In this document: positions 27,162-35,499 of the stretch, piece after piece
Layout of the letters: each line of letters starts with the position of its first letter
Position numbering within the stretch: the stretch's first letter is position 1
Assembly: GCA_964523795.1 (NCBI GenBank)
Contig: CAZGAO010000008.1
Location: 1 to 64,000, forward strand
Source: SABY01 sp964523795
GTDB lineage: Bacteria; Bacteroidota; Bacteroidia; Bacteroidales; 4484-276
Direction: 5' to 3'
DNA length: 64,000 nt
Program-made: the position numbers and the translations under genes
The notes under the pieces: generated by a model
Seen by the model: only the letters and a program-made list of their open reading frames with translations
Database searches by the model: none
Told to the model about the DNA's origin: nothing

Positions 27162-28412
27162 TTAAAAGAAAAAATACACGCCTAAAAGAAGCCTGAAATT
27201 ACCCACTGCCTTCGAATCGGTAATCTTACCCTTCGCATCCCTGTTAATTATTCCATTTTCATCATTGGTAGCATAGCCGGCTACGGTGTATTCGATTTCG
27301 GGAGCAATTCTGAATTTGCCTGAATTATAAATTAAGCGCGGCGAAATGCGAAATAAATAATCGATATTTCCTCCACGCGAATACATCGAACCAGTGATAC
27401 TATCGGAGGAACCCAGATTTTGCGAATAGCCGCCAAAGAGACCTACCTGCCAGGTTTTCCCATTGGTTTGCACATCGCCCCAGAGCGAATAATTGCGGAT
27501 GCAACTGTACTCCTCAAAATTTCCCAGGGTATCCGAGGGTGCAGTAACGGCATAGCCGCCAAGCATGGTCATGTTGTAAGCATCGCCGCCATAATAGCCA
27601 TTGAACTTTATGGTAAGGTTTTCGGCGGTATATTTCGCGTAAGCGGTAAAAGCAGCGCTTTGGGCTTTCTCGCTGGTTTTGAAATTTTCGACCGTAGCCA
27701 AACGCGGAGTTAAGGCCTTGTAGTTTGCTGTAAATCCAATAAGGAAGTTCTCCTTATTATTGTATTCCAAATTGAAATTAAGTGCCGGATAGCCTGTATT
27801 GCGCAAATACATAGTAGATGCGCCGGAGAAGCCGGTACTGGTAAAATCGCGCTGGCTTAATGCGGTAAGTGCAAGACTTAATTTTCCAAAAGATTGGGTA
27901 ACTCTTACCTGCGGATTTCGCGAGAAAGGCTGGAAGGGTGCTCCGGTATTAAAAGACACTGTTCCGGGGAAACAATTTACGTTGAACATCGGATGCCAGT
28001 ATTGCCCGGCAAGCACTTCCGTATTTTCCCAGGCCAGCTTTACATAAGCATGACGCAGGCGGAAGGTATTGATGTTAGATTCGACCGCACCAAAAAAAGC
28101 ACCCTCGACAAAGGCCGAACTTTTGGCTCCCCAAACATCAGGCCCGGTGGCCAACACCCGCAGTCGTGTTTGAATATCCAGAATATTAAAGTTAGGCGAG
28201 GCATTGATATCTTCGCCATTTTGATCGAGATCTTCGTTCATCGGATACAGGTAGAAATGCCCCTCGCGAGCTGTTACACTTTGGCGCGAATCCCAGATGA
28301 TGTCTGTTTTTACAAATCCGCTGAATTTGACATCAAATTTTGGACTTTCCTGGGCGTGAGAAATTGTAAGCAGCAGAAAGAGAGCCGATAAGAGAAGAAA
28401 ACATTTTTTCAT
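27162..28412 (-). CDS. Outer-membrane porin-like protein (DcaP-like)
   Basis: This 416-residue protein has a signal peptide (MKKCFLLLSALFLLLTISHA). It continues with alternating amphipathic strands and a terminal YFFF, as expected of a C-terminal beta-barrel signature. The opening FDVKFSGFVKTDIIWDSRQS and the RLRHAYVKLAWENTEVLAGQ stretch match DcaP-type trimeric porins. These carry dicarboxylates in other bacteria, but substrate here is unknown. It is the first gene of the minus-strand set with acs and the OFA carrier. Confidence 0.75.
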   Translation of the reverse strand: MKKCFLLLSALFLLLTISHAQESPKFDVKFSGFVKTDIIWDSRQSVTAREGHFYLYPMNEDLDQNGEDINASPNFNILDIQTRLRVLATGPDVWGAKSSAFVEGAFFGAVESNINTFRLRHAYVKLAWENTEVLAGQYWHPMFNVNCFPGTVSFNTGAPFQPFSRNPQVRVTQSFGKLSLALTALSQRDFTSTGFSGASTMYLRNTGYPALNFNLEYNNKENFLIGFTANYKALTPRLATVENFKTSEKAQSAAFTAYAKYTAENLTIKFNGYYGGDAYNMTMLGGYAVTAPSDTLGNFEEYSCIRNYSLWGDVQTNGKTWQVGLFGGYSQNLGSSDSITGSMYSRGGNIDYLFRISPRLIYNSGKFRIAPEIEYTVAGYATNDENGIINRDAKGKITDSKAVGNFRLLLGVYFFF

Positions 28413-28782
28413 AGCTGAAAATTAAGTATTTACACTGTTAATTTATTAACAATAAATCATTTAGCTGCCAAAATTATAACAATTTCTGATTAATAAAAAT
28501 TGAATGATTCTAAATTTGATTTCTCAAATGTGGTTTTAATTTTTAATTTCCTGATTATCGCAGTTTTACTTTTAGTAGTGCTTTCTTTAATCACTGTTAG
28601 ATAGGTATTTATAAAGTTATTATCAAATTGCGAATCAGGAATTAATGCCAGAAAAAGACAGAAATTTATAACGTGTATAAATAGCACAAGGCGATTATCT
28701 TGTTTACTTTTACGCCGAAAATAATCGGCTTTTTCAATTTTATCTGAATATCAATACATTAATAAATTTAAAAATAAAAAGT
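28413..28782. other. Divergent spacer without recognised genes
   Basis: AT-rich spacer between the divergent porin and dehydrogenase genes. It contains an open frame on the minus strand (28490-28687) that I do not believe. It should hold the promoters for both flanking genes; no clean TAnnTTTG was fixed. Confidence 0.5.
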
Positions 28783-29748
28783 ATGTCAGAACAACTTGAA
28801 CGGTTTGGCCTGAGCAAAAACATGCAGCCCAAGGGTATCCTGCAAAAGATTGGCCTGATTGGCTGTGGATCGGTAGGGCAGGAAATAGCCCTGCACGTGA
28901 GCCAAAAAGGCATTGAAGTAATTTTTATTGACCTGAACGAAGCGCGTATCCAGGAAATCACCAATCGCATGGACAACGAACTGGAGAGCAGAATTAAGAA
29001 ATGGGGAATGACAGGCAGTGAGAAAAAACTGGTGCTCTCGCGCATTCAGGGATCGGTGGATTATAATGACCTGCGCGATTGCGACATCATCATCGAAACC
29101 ATCCACTCCAAAAAACAAGGTACCAGCCTGGAAGAACGCAAAGAGGTTTTTAAAAAGATTGAAGCGGTGGTAAGCGAGGATACGGTAATAACCTCCAACA
29201 CTGCTACGCTTATGATCTCGGATCTCTCCTCGGTGCTCCAGCATCCTGAACGCTCGCTGGGCATGCACTTTATCAGCCCGGTTGATAAAATCAACATCGT
29301 AGAAACAGTGCAACATGCCTCAACCAGCCCTGCCGCCTTCGAGATGGTAAAGAAGTTTGCAAAGATGATAGGCAAAAAAGTAATCGAGTGCAGCGAATCG
29401 CCCGGCAACATCAGCACGCGCATGATTGCTACTATGATAAACGAAGCGTGCAGCCTGCTTATGGAAGGCGTGGCCACAGTTGAAGATATCGACGAAGTGA
29501 TGAAAGAAGCCACGGGTTTTGAATTTGGCCCCTTCGAGATGGCCGATAAATTTGGCGTGGACAAAATTCATAAATGGATGCAAAACCTTTACAACGAGCA
29601 GGGCGATATGAAATATAAACCCTCGCCCATCATCAAACGCATGGTGCGAGCCAAAATGCTGGGGCGCATGGCCGGCGAAGGTTTTTACTATTGGAGGGAA
29701 GGTCGCAAAACAGTAAAATCTGGCGGCATAAGAACCCTGGGACGATAA
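28783..29748 (+). CDS. 3-hydroxyacyl-CoA dehydrogenase family protein
   Basis: This 321-residue cytosolic enzyme has the NAD-binding Rossmann motif IGLIGCGSVGQEIA (about 24-37), the Asn in ITSNTATL and the catalytic His in GMHFISPV. The C-terminal domain follows (GNISTRMIATMINEACSLL, GFEFGPFEMAD). It oxidises 3-hydroxyacyl-CoA, most likely 3-hydroxybutyryl-CoA, in short-chain fatty-acid or amino-acid metabolism. The N-terminal extension of about 20 residues is longer than in classical members. It is followed 39 bp later by acetate kinase. Confidence 0.9.
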   Translation: MSEQLERFGLSKNMQPKGILQKIGLIGCGSVGQEIALHVSQKGIEVIFIDLNEARIQEITNRMDNELESRIKKWGMTGSEKKLVLSRIQGSVDYNDLRDCDIIIETIHSKKQGTSLEERKEVFKKIEAVVSEDTVITSNTATLMISDLSSVLQHPERSLGMHFISPVDKINIVETVQHASTSPAAFEMVKKFAKMIGKKVIECSESPGNISTRMIATMINEACSLLMEGVATVEDIDEVMKEATGFEFGPFEMADKFGVDKIHKWMQNLYNEQGDMKYKPSPIIKRMVRAKMLGRMAGEGFYYWREGRKTVKSGGIRTLGR

Positions 29749-29787
29749 ATATTATTTAGATTATTAAACTTGCTGAAATTTATTTGT

Positions 29788-30987
29788 ATGAAAATCATCG
29801 TATTAAATTGCGGAAGCTCCTCGATAAAATATCAACTTTTCAATATGCCCGAAAACGAAGTACTGGCCAAAGGGCTTGTGGATAAGATCGGATTAAAAGG
29901 GGCATCGATAAAACACGAACGCCAGGATGGCAAGAAACTCCGCGCCGAGGGCGAGATCCTCGACCACCAGGCAGGCATCGAGTATTTGCTTGGCGTATTA
30001 ACCGACCAGGAATATGGCAGCCTTAAATCGCTGAACGAGATACAGGCCGTAGGCCACCGCGTGGTGCATGGTGCCGAGGAATTTAGCGGCAGCGAAGCCA
30101 TTACCGACAAGGTGGTCGAGGCTTTGGAACGCTCATCTGATCTTGCTCCCCTGCACAACCCACCCAACCTCAAGGGCATCTATGCCATGCAGCAGTTGCT
30201 TCCCGGCGTACCCCAGGCTGGCGTATTCGACACAGCCTTCCACCAAACCATGCCCGAGCACTCCTATCTCTATGGTATCCCTTACTCGCTTTACGAAAAG
30301 CACAAAATCCGCCGTTACGGCTTCCATGGCACCAGCCACAAATATGTGTCGGCGCGTGCCTGCGAAATCCTGGGGCACGACATCAGCCAAAAAAAGATTG
30401 TAACCTGCCACCTGGGCAACGGAGCCTCGATGACCGCAGTGCAGTTTGGCAAATCTGTGGACACTTCCATGGGCATGACCCCGATAGAAGGCGTGATGAT
30501 GGGCACGCGCTGCGGCGACCTGGATGTGGGCGCGCTCTTTCATATTATGAACAAGGAAGACCTTAATATAAAGGTGGCCAGCACGCTGGTGAATAAATTC
30601 AGCGGTGTGCTGGGTGTATCGGGTATATCGTCGGATATGCGCGATGTGGAGCTTGCTGCCGAGGAAGGAAACCATCGAGCCGGCGTTGCTTATAAAATGT
30701 ACGCCTACCGCGTAAAAAAATACATCGGGGCTTATGCCGCAGCTATGGGTGGCGTTGACACGATAGTATTTACCGGTGGTATTGGAGAAAACGATTCGCT
30801 TACCCGCGCCAACGTAATGGAAGGCCTGGAATTTTTGGGCGTGGACTTTGATTTTGAGAAAAACAATGGTGTGCGCGGCAAAGAAATGATTTTGTCGAAA
30901 CCCGAATCTAAAGTCAAGGTGCTGATAGTACCCACCAACGAAGAAATGATGATCGCCAAAGATACCTACGAAATTGTAAACCGGTAG
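29788..30987 (+). CDS. ackA: Acetate kinase
   Basis: From ATG 29788 the enzyme has 399 residues, the usual length. It begins MKIIVLNCGSSSIKYQLF, the ATP-site phosphate-1 motif. Further marks are the His in VFDTAFHQTMP, the GTSHKYVS motif, CHLGNGASMTAV and VFTGGIGEN. It interconverts acetate/ATP and acetyl phosphate/ADP in the cytosol. No phosphotransacetylase lies beside it; the neighbour is the 3-hydroxyacyl-CoA dehydrogenase. A start at 29770 would add six residues not seen in the family. Confidence 0.96.
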   Translation: MKIIVLNCGSSSIKYQLFNMPENEVLAKGLVDKIGLKGASIKHERQDGKKLRAEGEILDHQAGIEYLLGVLTDQEYGSLKSLNEIQAVGHRVVHGAEEFSGSEAITDKVVEALERSSDLAPLHNPPNLKGIYAMQQLLPGVPQAGVFDTAFHQTMPEHSYLYGIPYSLYEKHKIRRYGFHGTSHKYVSARACEILGHDISQKKIVTCHLGNGASMTAVQFGKSVDTSMGMTPIEGVMMGTRCGDLDVGALFHIMNKEDLNIKVASTLVNKFSGVLGVSGISSDMRDVELAAEEGNHRAGVAYKMYAYRVKKYIGAYAAAMGGVDTIVFTGGIGENDSLTRANVMEGLEFLGVDFDFEKNNGVRGKEMILSKPESKVKVLIVPTNEEMMIAKDTYEIVNR

Positions 30988-30994
30988 CGGTAGC

Positions 30995-31213
30995 CCTTGA
31001 TGTCAGATTTCAGATGTCCGATTTTAGATGTGGATGTATGATTGCTGGATTTTTGATGTTGACGGCAAGGGTTCGCAGCCCCAAAGGGGATACCAAGCCT
31101 GGAAGGCCTTCTTTGATTTCAGATTGAAGATTGCAGATTTTAGATTTTAGATATGCAGCGAGCGGAGCTGTCTTTTAAAAACAAATGCTATAGCCAGACA
31201 GTATTCAGAGAGT
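30995..31213. repeat. Composite dispersed repeat, copy 1
   Basis: GATGTCAGATTTCAGATG-like words are followed by GGCAAGGGTTCGCAGCCCC-AAA-GGGG (from 31074), then more GATTTTAGATT words. The next block is GCAGCGAGCGGAGC ... GCTATAGCCAGACAGTATTC. The same modules in the same order occur at 51481-52002. This copy lacks the left arm of the 14-bp inverted repeat found there. Confidence 0.75.
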
Positions 31214-31424
31214 AACTTGCTTTTTTTTAAATCATTTGTTCATTTCTTGACGTTTCGAGGTCCTAAGGACGCTCGAAAGTCAGTGCAAGTTAATATTTAA
31301 TCATCCCGAAAAAACGGGCTTAGAAAAGTTAACAAACGAAAACCTTATCTTTATCAAAAAAACTTAGTAAAAAATATCAGCCTAAGACATCCCCAACCTT
31401 ACCTTATTCGTAACAGTAATAATA
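31214..31424. other. Gene-free spacer with hairpin and variant repeat pieces
   Basis: No gene is seen. An inverted repeat TTTCGAG-GTCC / GGAC-G-CTCGAAA lies near 31253-31276. TCCCGAAAAAACGGG near 31305 resembles the start of the 65-nt element, so this may be a decayed or rearranged relative. Confidence 0.45.
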
Positions 31425-31461
31425 AAAAAGGATGGCTTCACCGAGGCCATCCTTTTTTTTT
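31425..31461 (+). terminator. Rho-independent terminator
   Basis: Stem GGATGGC (31430-31436) with GCCATCC (31446-31452), an A run before it and nine T after it. It lies far (about 440 bp) downstream of ackA and upstream of the riboswitch promoter. Confidence 0.8.
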
Positions 31462-31605
31462 GATTTTAAATTTAAAAAATACTTCTACAATTTATTCGAG
31501 GGCAGCAAACCCTGAGTTCGCAGCACCAAAAGGGATTGAAAACCTCGCCCGAACTTACAAAACCTTAATCTCCATTCATCGCAGCGAGACGATGGAGAAA
31601 AATTG

Positions 31606-31613
31606 TAATTTTG
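31606..31613 (+). promoter_or_regulatory. Candidate -7 promoter element TAATTTTG before the TPP riboswitch
   Basis: TAnnTTTG match ending about 10 bases before the aptamer. Transcription would start right at the riboswitch. Confidence 0.6.
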
Positions 31614-31621
31614 CCACGAAT

Positions 31622-31700
31622 CCAATAGGGGTGCCCTAATATTACGGGCTGAGATCATACTCATTGTACCTGATCCGGGTAATGCCGGCGGAGGGAAAAA
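31622..31700 (+). promoter_or_regulatory. TPP riboswitch (THI element)
   Basis: The conserved blocks appear in order: GGGGTGCC (31628), GGGCTGAGA (31646), ACCTGATC (31668), GGTAATGCC (31678) and GGAGGGAAA (31690). This is the thiamine pyrophosphate aptamer. It sits 70 bases upstream of the TonB-dependent receptor ATG, so the receptor should be repressed when TPP is plentiful. An 11-bp hairpin just before the ATG is the likely expression platform. Confidence 0.95.
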
Positions 31701-31729
31701 ATGGCTTACATGACCTTGCTTATCCTCTA

Positions 31730-31764
31730 TTGATTTTTAATTCATTGTTGAACTTAAAAATCAA
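31730..31764 (+). promoter_or_regulatory. Hairpin before the TonB receptor start (likely riboswitch expression platform)
   Basis: Perfect 11-bp arms TTGATTTTTAA (31730-31740) and TTAAAAATCAA (31754-31764), ending 7 bases before ATG 31772. The sequence CCTCTATTG (31724-31732), which includes the start of the left arm, is complementary over 9 bases (one G-U) to CAATAGGGG at 31623-31631 in the aptamer. This allows two exclusive folds. Confidence 0.6.
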
Positions 31765-31771
31765 TCGAAAG

Positions 31772-34177
31772 ATGAAAAAGTTAACTTTTTTTTGGTGGAT
31801 TATTTTTACACCACTAATTACGCTTGCACAATTCTCCATCCGGGGAACGGTAAACGATGCACAAACGGGCGAAAGTTTGCCCGGCGCCCACATCCTAATT
31901 GCAAACTCTTACAGTAACGCCATCAGTGATATCGATGGCCAATTTGCAATCCGGGGTCTAAAATCTGGAAACTACGATCTCAGCATTTCATTCCTGGGCT
32001 ATGAAATGATGGATAAGTCGATTGCGCTAAATCAGGACACCGAACTTCAAATAGCCCTTATGCCACGCGCAATAATGGAAGAGGAAGTAGTGATAAAAGC
32101 CAGCCGCCCCGGGGCGAAATCGCCCAAGACCTTCACGGAGATAAGCAAGAAAGTATTGCGCGAAAAGAACCTCGGCAAGGACTTACCCGTGCTTCTGGAA
32201 ACCACGCCAGGCACAGTGATTACCTCGGATGCCGGAGCAGGAATTGGCTACACCGGAATGCGCATCCGGGGTTCCGACATCACCCGCATCAACGTTACCG
32301 TAAACGGCATTCCGCTCAACGACCCTGAATCGCAGGGGGTTTTTTGGGTCAACATGCCCGACTTTGCTTCCTCGGTCGAAAACGTGCAAGTACAACGCGG
32401 AGTGGGCACTTCAACCAATGGTGCCGCAGCCTTTGGCGCAAGCATCAACATCAAAACCCAAACCCTGAACGCCGATCCCTACGCCCAAATCAGTTCGTCG
32501 GCAGGGAGCTACCAGACTTTTAGAAATAGCATCGCCTTTGGCAGCGGGCTTTTGGACGGCCGGTTTACGCTTGATGGCAGGCTCTCCAAAATTACTTCCG
32601 AAGGATACATCGACCGGGCTAGCTCCGATCTGAAATCCTTTTTTGTAAGCGGCGGTTTTTACGGCGAAAAAACCATTGCCAAAATCAATGTTTTTTCGGG
32701 CAAGGAAAAAACCTACCAGTCATGGTATGGCGTGCCAGGCGACAGCCTGCAAAGCAATCGCACCTACAACCCCGCCGGCGAATATGTGAACGATAATGGT
32801 CAAATTGAATATTATGATAATCAAACCGATAATTATCAGCAGGATCATTATCAGGTGATACTTTCGCGGAGTATCAGCCGCAAGCTCAACGTAAATGCTG
32901 CCGCCTTTTATGTTCGCGGCTATGGCTATTATGAAAGCTATAAATCGGATGAGGCTTTTTCGGACTATGGTTTAGAAGATGTAATCGTGGGAACAGATAC
33001 GATCGTTGAAACCGACCTTATCCGCAGAAAATATTTGGACAACGACTTTTATGGAATTACCTTTTCGGGAAACTACAACAGTTTCAAAAAAATAACAGCA
33101 TCCTTTGGCGGCGGCTACAATTACTACGATGGGCGGCATTATGGCACGGTAATATGGGCCGAATTTGCCAGCAACAGCCGTCCCGAAAAACAATGGTATC
33201 ACAACAGTGGAATAAAAACACAGTACAATATTTTCGGGAAGATTAACTACCAAATTTTTAAGCCGCTCAATCTTTATGCTGACCTGCAATTTAGAGGCGT
33301 AAACTACGAAATTGCCGGCACGCACGACGATTTGAGAAACATCAGCCAGGAGCATGACTTTGCTTTTTTCAACCCTAAGTTTGGAACCACCTGGGAGTTT
33401 AACCCGCAACATCAGGCTTACTTTTCGTTTGCCATCGCCAACCGGGAACCCACCCGCAGCGACTTTCGCGATGCCGACGATGGCCATCAGCCCAGTGCCG
33501 AAAAACTTACCGACTACGAGCTGGGCTACAACTACAGCGCAGGCAAACTTCGGCTGAACGCCAATTTCTTCTACATGGACTACAAAGACCAACTGGTGCT
33601 TACCGGCGAAATAAATAATGTGGGTGCCCCCGTTTTTACCAACGTGCCCAAAAGCTACCGTACCGGCTTGGAGTTGATTGCCGGATACCGGATAAACAAG
33701 TTTCTGCAATGGGAAGTAAACCTCTCGCTAAGTCGCAACAAAATTAAGGGCTTTAGCGAATATGTGGATAACTGGAGCCCGCCCTACGAGCAAATTACCA
33801 GCGAGCTGGGTGAAACCGACCTTTCGTTTTCGCCCGACATAATTGGCAACAGTATTTTTTCGCTTACGCCAATATCCAACTTAAAAATCCAGTGGATAGC
33901 CAAATATGTGGGCGAGCAATTCATCGACAATACCTCCAACAGCAGCCGTATCCTGGATGCGTATTTTGTAAACGACCTCAATGTGTCCTGGACTATCCAG
34001 CCGGACTTTTGCAAGGAAATTGGTTTTTATTTGAACGTAGCCAATTTTTTGAGCGAGAAATACGAAAGCAATGCCTGGGTTTATCGCTATTACGATCAGG
34101 ACATCGAATATAAAATGGATGGCTTTTTTCCGCAGGCACCCGTTAATTTCCTGGCGGGGATAGTGGTGAAGATTTAA
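31772..34177 (+). CDS. TonB-dependent outer-membrane receptor, probably for thiamine compounds
   Basis: This 801-residue protein has a signal peptide (MKKLTFFWWIIFTPLITLA) and a carboxypeptidase-like regulatory domain (FSIRGTVNDAQTGESLPGAH). A plug domain follows (about 120-235, TPGTVITSDAG, GMRIRGSDITRINVTVNGIP), then a 22-strand barrel ending in VNFLAGIVVKI. The energy comes from TonB/ExbBD. The TPP riboswitch upstream points to import of thiamine or a precursor, as proposed for Bacteroidota receptors under THI control. The longer frame from 31664 runs through the aptamer and was rejected. Confidence 0.92.
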   Translation: MKKLTFFWWIIFTPLITLAQFSIRGTVNDAQTGESLPGAHILIANSYSNAISDIDGQFAIRGLKSGNYDLSISFLGYEMMDKSIALNQDTELQIALMPRAIMEEEVVIKASRPGAKSPKTFTEISKKVLREKNLGKDLPVLLETTPGTVITSDAGAGIGYTGMRIRGSDITRINVTVNGIPLNDPESQGVFWVNMPDFASSVENVQVQRGVGTSTNGAAAFGASINIKTQTLNADPYAQISSSAGSYQTFRNSIAFGSGLLDGRFTLDGRLSKITSEGYIDRASSDLKSFFVSGGFYGEKTIAKINVFSGKEKTYQSWYGVPGDSLQSNRTYNPAGEYVNDNGQIEYYDNQTDNYQQDHYQVILSRSISRKLNVNAAAFYVRGYGYYESYKSDEAFSDYGLEDVIVGTDTIVETDLIRRKYLDNDFYGITFSGNYNSFKKITASFGGGYNYYDGRHYGTVIWAEFASNSRPEKQWYHNSGIKTQYNIFGKINYQIFKPLNLYADLQFRGVNYEIAGTHDDLRNISQEHDFAFFNPKFGTTWEFNPQHQAYFSFAIANREPTRSDFRDADDGHQPSAEKLTDYELGYNYSAGKLRLNANFFYMDYKDQLVLTGEINNVGAPVFTNVPKSYRTGLELIAGYRINKFLQWEVNLSLSRNKIKGFSEYVDNWSPPYEQITSELGETDLSFSPDIIGNSIFSLTPISNLKIQWIAKYVGEQFIDNTSNSSRILDAYFVNDLNVSWTIQPDFCKEIGFYLNVANFLSEKYESNAWVYRYYDQDIEYKMDGFFPQAPVNFLAGIVVKI

Positions 34178-34218
34178 ACTTTTTTCACCCAATTTCGTTT
34201 AGTGCAAAACGAAATTAC

Positions 34219-34731
34219 ATGTCGAAAGCTACATATCTTATAATTCTGCTTCTGTTTTCGGGAATCACGGCCTTTGGGCAAAAAGCGGTTCCTGTCTATA
34301 ACTTTGATGAACTGGAGCCTTTGCTCCATCAGCAAAACGACACTACCTATGTGGTGAATTTTTGGGCTACCTGGTGCAAGCCCTGCGTTAAGGAATTGCC
34401 GGCCTTCGAGCAAGTAAACACTGACTTTAACGATGAAAAAGTAAGGGTAATTCTGGTCAGCCTCGATTTTATAAAAAACTACGACAGCCAACTTATTCCC
34501 TTTGTCCACGACAGGGAAATCGAATCGCAGGTGGTTTTGCTCAACGACCCCCGAAGCAACCAATGGATCGACAAGGTAAGCCCGGATTGGTCGGGGGCAA
34601 TACCCGCCACACTGATTTATAAAAACGGGATGCGACATTTTTTCGAGCAGTCGTTCACCTATCACGAACTTAGCAACACCATAAATACTTTTATAAAATC
34701 CTGCGCTAAGGTGCAGAAAGTTCCAAATTGA
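34219..34731 (+). CDS. TlpA-like thioredoxin-fold protein
   Basis: This 170-residue exported protein has a signal peptide (about 1-20) and the CxxC motif Cys53/Cys56 in NFWATWCKPC. The cis-Pro segment is SGAIPATLIYKNGM. It probably handles thiol-disulfide exchange in the periplasm. It starts 41 bp after the TonB receptor and 49 bp before another thioredoxin-fold gene, so the three may be one operon, which would place them under the TPP switch. Confidence 0.87.
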   Translation: MSKATYLIILLLFSGITAFGQKAVPVYNFDELEPLLHQQNDTTYVVNFWATWCKPCVKELPAFEQVNTDFNDEKVRVILVSLDFIKNYDSQLIPFVHDREIESQVVLLNDPRSNQWIDKVSPDWSGAIPATLIYKNGMRHFFEQSFTYHELSNTINTFIKSCAKVQKVPN

Positions 34732-34780
34732 TTTATTTTAACTATCAAAACTATTTTCACACATTAAAATTAAAACTACG

Positions 34781-35386
34781 ATGAAAAACACATTTTTAAT
34801 ACTTGCTGTATTATTATTTTCGATTGCGAGCACTTTTGCGGATGAAGGCGTGCAGGTGAGCGACAAGGCTCCAAACTTTACCCTCAAAAATGTGGATGGC
34901 CGCATGATCTCGCTGCAGGACTACGATGAACAAAAAGGTGTTATCCTGATTTTTACCTGCAACCACTGCCCCTATTCGGTGGCTTACGAAGACCGTATTC
35001 TCGCGCTGGACAAAAAATACGCGCCGCTGGGTTTTCCCGTTGTCGCCATCAATCCCAACGACCCGGCTGTGCAGCCCGAAGATTCGTACGAAAAAATGAT
35101 CGAACGCTCGCAGGCCAAAGATTTTACCTTTCCCTACCTTTTTGATAAAAACCAGGAAGTGTATCCCGAGTATGGTGCCACACGCACGCCCCACGTTTTC
35201 CTGCTCGAAAACAAGGGCAGGCACTTTGAAGTAAAATACATCGGTGCCATCGACGACAACTATCAAAATGCAGATTTTGTAGAGGAAAAATTTGTTGAAA
35301 ATGCCATCGAGGATCTGCGTGCAAACCGCATGGTGAGCAACAATTTTACCAAAGCCATCGGCTGCACCATAAAAACGAAAAAGTAA
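34781..35386 (+). CDS. Redoxin/AhpC-TSA-like thioredoxin-family protein
   Basis: This 201-residue protein has a signal peptide (about 1-20, ending STFA). The redoxin start is VQVSDKAPNFTLKNVDGR and the active-site pair Cys60/Cys63 is in FTCNHCPYSVAYEDRI. It matches a family of thioredoxin-like proteins with a CxHC-type site, close to alkyl hydroperoxide reductase-like proteins. A third Cys lies near the end (AIGCTIKTKK). The substrate is unknown. It lies directly after the TlpA-like gene. Confidence 0.87.
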   Translation: MKNTFLILAVLLFSIASTFADEGVQVSDKAPNFTLKNVDGRMISLQDYDEQKGVILIFTCNHCPYSVAYEDRILALDKKYAPLGFPVVAINPNDPAVQPEDSYEKMIERSQAKDFTFPYLFDKNQEVYPEYGATRTPHVFLLENKGRHFEVKYIGAIDDNYQNADFVEEKFVENAIEDLRANRMVSNNFTKAIGCTIKTKK

Positions 35387-35499
35387 AATCCTGATTTTTT
35401 TTCGTCGCAATGCAACCCTTTTGCTTTAAACACCATCTTTAACAATTAAAAGAGCAACTTTGCGTTTGCCTCATTAATATCCAAAAACAACATTTATCG

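Noticed and set aside
28490..28687. 65-codon minus-strand frame in the divergent spacer
   Set aside because: Composition follows the AT-rich spacer and no family pattern is visible.
31664..31771. N-terminal extension of the TonB receptor
   Set aside because: It would translate the TPP aptamer, and the signal peptide begins at ATG 31772.
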